A stretch of 64,000 bases of DNA, taken from the NCBI GenBank assembly GCA_903886485.1, contig CAISMH010000019.1, positions 62,001 through 126,000 of the forward strand. Direction: 5' to 3'. Origin of the DNA: an uncultured Burkholderiales bacterium. Its GTDB lineage: Bacteria; Pseudomonadota; Gammaproteobacteria; Burkholderiales; Burkholderiaceae_C. Below are positions 60,221 to 64,000 of the stretch, piece by piece. Under the pieces are notes generated by a model, which did no database searches, was not told the origin of the DNA, and worked only from the letters and a program-made list of their open reading frames with translations. Position 1 is the stretch's first letter, and each line of letters starts with the position of its first letter. Position numbers and translations under genes: made by a program.

Positions 60221-62068
60221 ATGCCCACCTCACACGCACTGTCGCCCTTGCTGAATTCGTCATGGGCTTTCCCAGCACCGCTGACAGGTTTAGACACCTC
60301 CTTGGCCAATCTCTTGCAAAGCAAGCAAGCCAGTGATGACCCTCGCCATCTGTGGCTGGCCGCCCTGACCAGTCACCAATGGGGACGCGGCCATGCGTGC
60401 TTGGACCTCACCACCTTGCACACCCAAGCGGGTGCCTTGCTCGGCTGGAGCGACGAACAAACTGCCAGCCTGCCGGCCGGGCTGATCGACGCAGCAGCCA
60501 CCCTCCCTTGGATACAGGGCCCAACCAGCCCCTTGGTCCTGCACCACGACGCACACGGCGCGCAACTTTATTTGCGCCGTGCTTGGACCGCCGAGCAACA
60601 GATTCGCCAACACATCACACAACGCTTGGCTCTGCCTTGTGATGTGCCCGCTGATTTGCAACAACGCTTGGACGACTTGTTTCCCAAGCGCGCCGACACC
60701 CCACCATTGGCGCCCGATATGCAGCGCTTGGCCTGTGAGGTGGCGGCACACCACCGCATCACGCTCATCACAGGCGGGCCTGGAACAGGGAAAACCACCA
60801 CCGTGGTCAAACTGCTGGCCTTGCTGGTGGGCACTGCGGCCCATGACTTGCGAATTCACTTGGCCGCGCCCACAGGCAAAGCGGCGGCACGTTTGACCGA
60901 GTCCATCAGCCAAGCGCTGACCCGCATGCCGGTCGATGTGCAAACGCGCATCCCCACCCAAGCGCAAACCTTGCACCGACTGCTGCAAACCAACCGCCGT
61001 GACACACAGCTGCATGCACTCGCCACCGATGTGGTGGTGGTCGACGAAGCCTCCATGGTGGACCTCGAAATGATGGCCCGCCTGCTGCAAGCCGTGCCCA
61101 CCTCGGCGCGCTTGATTTTGCTCGGTGACAAAGACCAGCTCGCGTCGGTGGAGGCTGGTGCCGTGATGGCGCAGCTGTGCACCGGGGCCTTGCTGAAAAA
61201 CCAAACTGTCACCCTGACACACAGCCACCGCTTTGATGCCAAGAGCGGCATCGGTCAATGGGCTCGCGCGGTCAACGCCGAGGTGGCCGACAACACCGCC
61301 GCCCTCAAAGCCTTGTGGAAAAACGCCCCCGACTGGCTCGCCAGCTTGCCCGTGCAAGCTCGCATCGATGCAGACGACACCGAACCCGATGTGACACGTC
61401 TGCAGTTGGGCAACGCCAGCGACCCGCAGCTGGGCGCGGGTTTGCGCCACGGATGGCGCGAGTGGTTGACGCGACTCGGCCCACACCGTCCCAGCGCCAC
61501 AGGGCAAGCCGTCCCGTGTACCGATGACCAAGCCTTGGCCTTGCTGCAAGCCTTCACATCCTTTTGTGTCTTGTGCGCCGTCCGCGAAGGCCCGCTGGGG
61601 GTGACGCAACTCAACACACACGTGGAGCAAGCCTTGGGCTTGGGTCAAAGCACGTGGTATGTGGGCCGGCCAGTGATGGTGACGCGCAACGACTACGCCT
61701 TGGACCTGATGAATGGCGACATCGGCTTGTGCCTGCCCAGCCCCGATGGTGTGCTGCGCGTGGCTTTTCCCGCCACAGAGGCCAAGCCAAACGGGGGGGG
61801 CGTGCGCTGGGTCATGCCATCGCGCTTGGACAGCGTAGACACGGTGTTTGCCATGACGGTGCACAAATCACAGGGCTCTGAATTTGCACATGTGTTGTTG
61901 GTGCTGCCCGCACAAGAGTCCCCGGTGCTCACCCGTGAGTTGGTCTACACCGGCCTCACCCGTGCGCGCCAGCGCCTGACCTTGTGGGTGCCGCAATTGG
62001 GTGTGTTGTGGAACGCCTGCGCACGTCGGGTGTTGCGCAGTGGGGGCATCGCGGAAGTACGTCAATAG
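60221..62068 (+). CDS. recD: Exodeoxyribonuclease V subunit alpha (RecD)
   Basis: This is a 615-residue 5'-3' helicase of RecBCD. The Walker A GGPGTGKTT spans residues 185-193 with Lys191, the Walker B region is VVVVDEASMVDLEMM, and the SF1B motifs RLILLGDKDQLASVEAG and MTVHKSQGSEFAHVLLVLP plus VYTGLTRARQRL are intact. The N-terminal 160 residues form the RecB-docking domain. It is not contiguous with recCB, being about 1 kb from recB. Length and motifs agree with RecD rather than RecD2. Confidence 0.94.
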   Translation: MPTSHALSPLLNSSWAFPAPLTGLDTSLANLLQSKQASDDPRHLWLAALTSHQWGRGHACLDLTTLHTQAGALLGWSDEQTASLPAGLIDAAATLPWIQGPTSPLVLHHDAHGAQLYLRRAWTAEQQIRQHITQRLALPCDVPADLQQRLDDLFPKRADTPPLAPDMQRLACEVAAHHRITLITGGPGTGKTTTVVKLLALLVGTAAHDLRIHLAAPTGKAAARLTESISQALTRMPVDVQTRIPTQAQTLHRLLQTNRRDTQLHALATDVVVVDEASMVDLEMMARLLQAVPTSARLILLGDKDQLASVEAGAVMAQLCTGALLKNQTVTLTHSHRFDAKSGIGQWARAVNAEVADNTAALKALWKNAPDWLASLPVQARIDADDTEPDVTRLQLGNASDPQLGAGLRHGWREWLTRLGPHRPSATGQAVPCTDDQALALLQAFTSFCVLCAVREGPLGVTQLNTHVEQALGLGQSTWYVGRPVMVTRNDYALDLMNGDIGLCLPSPDGVLRVAFPATEAKPNGGGVRWVMPSRLDSVDTVFAMTVHKSQGSEFAHVLLVLPAQESPVLTRELVYTGLTRARQRLTLWVPQLGVLWNACARRVLRSGGIAEVRQ

Positions 62069-62115
62069 TTCACCACTTTTCTGAGAAAACAAGTGTTGAC
62101 AATAGAGAGATGCTT

Positions 62116-63660
62116 ATGAATCCCTACCTCGCCCAACTTCAACAGTTGGCTGTGCCACTGGCCATCGCGGCCATGATTTTCATCTTCTCGCTCTTGAGCT
62201 TTGGCGTGTGGGCTTCGCGCATTCGACGCGTGCGTGCCGAAGTGGTGGCGCTGGATGCGCGCCTCGGTGCTAGCCAAAGCAGCAGCCGCGAAGCGCTGGC
62301 CTTGGCCGAGAGCAAAACCAGCGACCACGAGCTGAAGTTTTTGCTGCGCGAGACAGAAGCAGGTTTGATTGATCTGCCCACCCACCACGGCATGAGCGCA
62401 GGCCCACGCAGCAGCTACAGCTTTCGCAGCCATGCCGACACATGGACGGTGCGCAGCGTGCTTGGGGGCCGCATGAATTTGGCCTTGTTTGAGACCATGC
62501 CCAATTTGTTGATTGGCTTTGGCTTGATGTGTACCTTCATCTTCTTGGCCGTGGCTTTGCAGCAAGCGGGCTTGGCGCTCAATGCCTTGGATGTGTCGGC
62601 ACGCCAACAAGACCAAGCCTTGCAATCCCTCATTGCGACGGCGGGTGGCAAGTTCATCACCTCCATCGCAGGTTTGCTGTGCTCGCTGGTGTGGAACTGG
62701 CGTGCCAAAGTGGCGCTGGAAAATTTGCAAATGAGCATTGACACCTTGTGCCACACCCTGCGCGCACAAGTGCCAGACAACGCGGCAGAAGCCAGCGTGC
62801 GCATGCAACTGGCTTTGTTCCAAGACATCTTGGACGAGAACCGTTCACAAGTGAGCGAATTGCGCCGCTTTGAGGGCGACTTTGCCAATGCCATTGGTGA
62901 CGCCCTGTCGCGCCACATGCAACCCGCGTTTGACAAGATCGGCACCTTAGCCGACACCATTCAGGCATCGAGCCAAAGCTTTGGCAGCGCGGGCAGCCAA
63001 GCGGCGGGCGAACTCAGCAAGGCGGGTGCCGCCATGACGCAGGGCATTGAAAACGGCCTCGCTTCGTTCAACGATGCGGTGAACACCTTGGCGCAAACCA
63101 TCCAAACCACACGCGCCACCGTGACCGACCTCGACGCCGCCCTCGGCCGCGCCGCCACCGCCGGCAACCAAGGCACACAGCAGATGGAAACCTTGCTTCA
63201 GAGCTTTGGCCAAACCATTGCCAGTGTGCAAGGCGCCATGACGGGCTTGCAAAGCACGGTCCAAAAGATTGACCAAGTCGCGGACAAATTCAAAGACAGC
63301 GCCAGCTCGATTGAAAGCTCGGTCAACCTGCAACGCGCAGCGGCCAGTGATTTCAAAGAAGCCTTGGTGCCCATGAACCAAGCCCTCGGCCAAACCGTGG
63401 ACACGCTCAAAACCAGCGCCGTGTCCGCCGAAGAAGCACTGGGCCATGTGCGCACGCATTTGCAAGATGCGCAAAAAGCACTCACGGGCACGGTCGACGC
63501 CCTGACCCAAGGCGTCTCGGGTTACAGCACACAAATTGCCGACTTGCACACCAAGATGGACCAACACTTGGCCAGCGCTGTCAACCAACTCAGCGGCAGC
63601 ATCACCAACCTCGAAGAAGTGTTGGACGAGTTCATCGACGCTTTGCCACCCAAGGCATAA
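62116..63660 (+). CDS. zorA: MotA/TolQ/ExbB-like protein, probable ZorA of a Zorya anti-phage system
   Basis: This 514-residue protein has MotA/ExbB-like membrane segments (about residues 12-33, 128-152 and 178-196) followed by a roughly 300-residue, Ala/Gln/Thr-rich helical tail suggesting a long coiled coil. The segment RMNLALFETMPNLLIGFGLM and the ATAGGKFITSIAGLL segment are typical proton-channel stator pieces. Such a tail is characteristic of ZorA and absent from flagellar MotA. ATG 62116 is preferred because GAGAG lies six bases upstream; ATG 62110 is possible. The next gene has a MotB-like anchor. Zorya assignment is inferred from the pair; zorC/D/E would lie beyond the window. Confidence 0.75.
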   Translation: MNPYLAQLQQLAVPLAIAAMIFIFSLLSFGVWASRIRRVRAEVVALDARLGASQSSSREALALAESKTSDHELKFLLRETEAGLIDLPTHHGMSAGPRSSYSFRSHADTWTVRSVLGGRMNLALFETMPNLLIGFGLMCTFIFLAVALQQAGLALNALDVSARQQDQALQSLIATAGGKFITSIAGLLCSLVWNWRAKVALENLQMSIDTLCHTLRAQVPDNAAEASVRMQLALFQDILDENRSQVSELRRFEGDFANAIGDALSRHMQPAFDKIGTLADTIQASSQSFGSAGSQAAGELSKAGAAMTQGIENGLASFNDAVNTLAQTIQTTRATVTDLDAALGRAATAGNQGTQQMETLLQSFGQTIASVQGAMTGLQSTVQKIDQVADKFKDSASSIESSVNLQRAAASDFKEALVPMNQALGQTVDTLKTSAVSAEEALGHVRTHLQDAQKALTGTVDALTQGVSGYSTQIADLHTKMDQHLASAVNQLSGSITNLEEVLDEFIDALPPKA

Positions 63661-63678
63661 GACCAGCTCGCCTCAACC

Positions 63679-64000
63679 ATGTTCATCAAAACACGCCGCC
63701 ACACCACGGCCACCCACGAGCAGGTCGAAGAGTCGGGTTACATGGCTTCGGCCAGTGACCTGATGATTGGCCTGCTGTTCATCTTCATCGTGATGGTGAT
63801 GGTGCTGCTCTCACGCAAGCCCGAGCCGCCGCCCAAACCCCCGGCTGACCCACTCGCCACCGTGGTCCACACCATTGGCACCAAGCTGCAAAACGCGGGG
63901 GTGCCTGTGACCATCAACCAAGTGTCGGGCGTCATCAGCTTGCCCGCCGACACCTTGTTTGCACGGGGCAGCGCCGAGTTAGAAGGCTTGGGCGTGCGCA
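63679..64000 (+). CDS. zorB: MotB-like/OmpA-type protein, probable ZorB, truncated by the window edge
   Basis: Only the first 107 residues are visible. A single membrane segment (about 28-45, LMIGLLFIFIVMVMVLLS) follows an Asp at residue 27 (SASDLM), in the place of the proton-accepting Asp of MotB/ZorB. After a Pro-rich linker (KPEPPPKPPADP), the chain enters an OmpA-like start (LPADTLFARGSAEL), the peptidoglycan-binding domain. The gene begins 18 bases after zorA. Together they would form the membrane proton-driven motor of Zorya. Confidence 0.75.
   Translation, partial: MFIKTRRHTTATHEQVEESGYMASASDLMIGLLFIFIVMVMVLLSRKPEPPPKPPADPLATVVHTIGTKLQNAGVPVTINQVSGVISLPADTLFARGSAELEGLGVR

Noticed and set aside
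60290..61864. Open frame of 524 codons on the minus strand
   Set aside because: It is entirely antisense to recD, which has intact helicase motifs; no ribosome-binding or domain support.
62116..64000. Flagellar MotA/MotB or TolQ/TolR stator pair
   Set aside because: The MotA-like protein has a 300-residue helical tail and no flagellar or Tol genes are nearby; the Zorya pair is the better fit.

Overview
The window looks like a chromosomal segment of a betaproteobacterium of the order Burkholderiales, most likely a freshwater Comamonadaceae (Limnohabitans or Rhodoferax type). This is an inference from the gene families: a PuuD-type urate oxidase, Bug/TTT solute-binding proteins, a UraD-AllC fusion, LldP/LldR and a recCBD arrangement. 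Genes are densely packed and transcription units are short. I see no tRNA, rRNA, CRISPR array or insertion sequence.

Region 1 (1-34138) is mainly a purine-salvage and purine-degradation island. It opens with a BMP-type (nucleoside/purine) ABC importer, a glycerate 2-kinase and a divergent 8-oxoguanine deaminase. Two toxin-antitoxin pairs flanking lrgAB come next, then molybdate transport (modABC). The urate pathway is nearly complete: XdhABC makes urate, PuuD oxidises it, UraH and UraD give allantoin, PuuE opens it, and the AllC domain cleaves allantoate. An NCS2 permease and a NitT/TauT-type ABC importer supply substrates. Five copies of a GTATAC-centred palindrome lie upstream of puuD, xdhA, uraH/gntR, the NCS2 permease and the NitT-type importer. 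They are probably operators for the GntR regulator encoded in the island. Embedded in this region is a Bug-protein/M20-amidohydrolase operon followed by a tandem glycine riboswitch and a DadA-like oxidoreductase, which may form a hippurate/glycine route.

Region 2 (34139-43189) is the most unusual part. Six voltage-gated-like ion channels and three small membrane proteins lie within 9 kb. Two channels (34927-36564 and 41576-43189) carry two complete voltage sensors in front of a single K+-type pore (predicted 10 TM). Two adjacent overlapping genes (36646-37557 and 37550-38521) have the non-canonical filters SGYGN and SGWGN. One is a classical TTTGYGD Kv-type channel on the other strand. One is a bona fide BacNav sodium channel (TLESWSD) translationally coupled to the second tandem-sensor K+ channel. 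Four of the channels share a C-terminal 'DG-x-I/L-x-x-E-E' helix-pair motif. The block is visibly less GC-rich than its surroundings. It looks like a bacterial electrical-signalling cassette.

Region 3 (43190-51937) holds a flavin-reductase-like protein, a DUF1993 protein, L-lactate permease with its divergent GntR regulator and clear operators, and a set of genes that look like aromatic/shikimate metabolism: an amidohydrolase, an AroE-like dehydrogenase, a LivK-type binding protein, a LigB-type dioxygenase and a Bug binding protein.

Region 4 (51938-64000) encodes RecC, RecB and RecD, with two small membrane/secreted genes inserted between recB and recD. It ends with a MotA-like/MotB-like pair cut by the right edge that looks like the ZorA-ZorB anti-phage membrane motor of a Zorya system.
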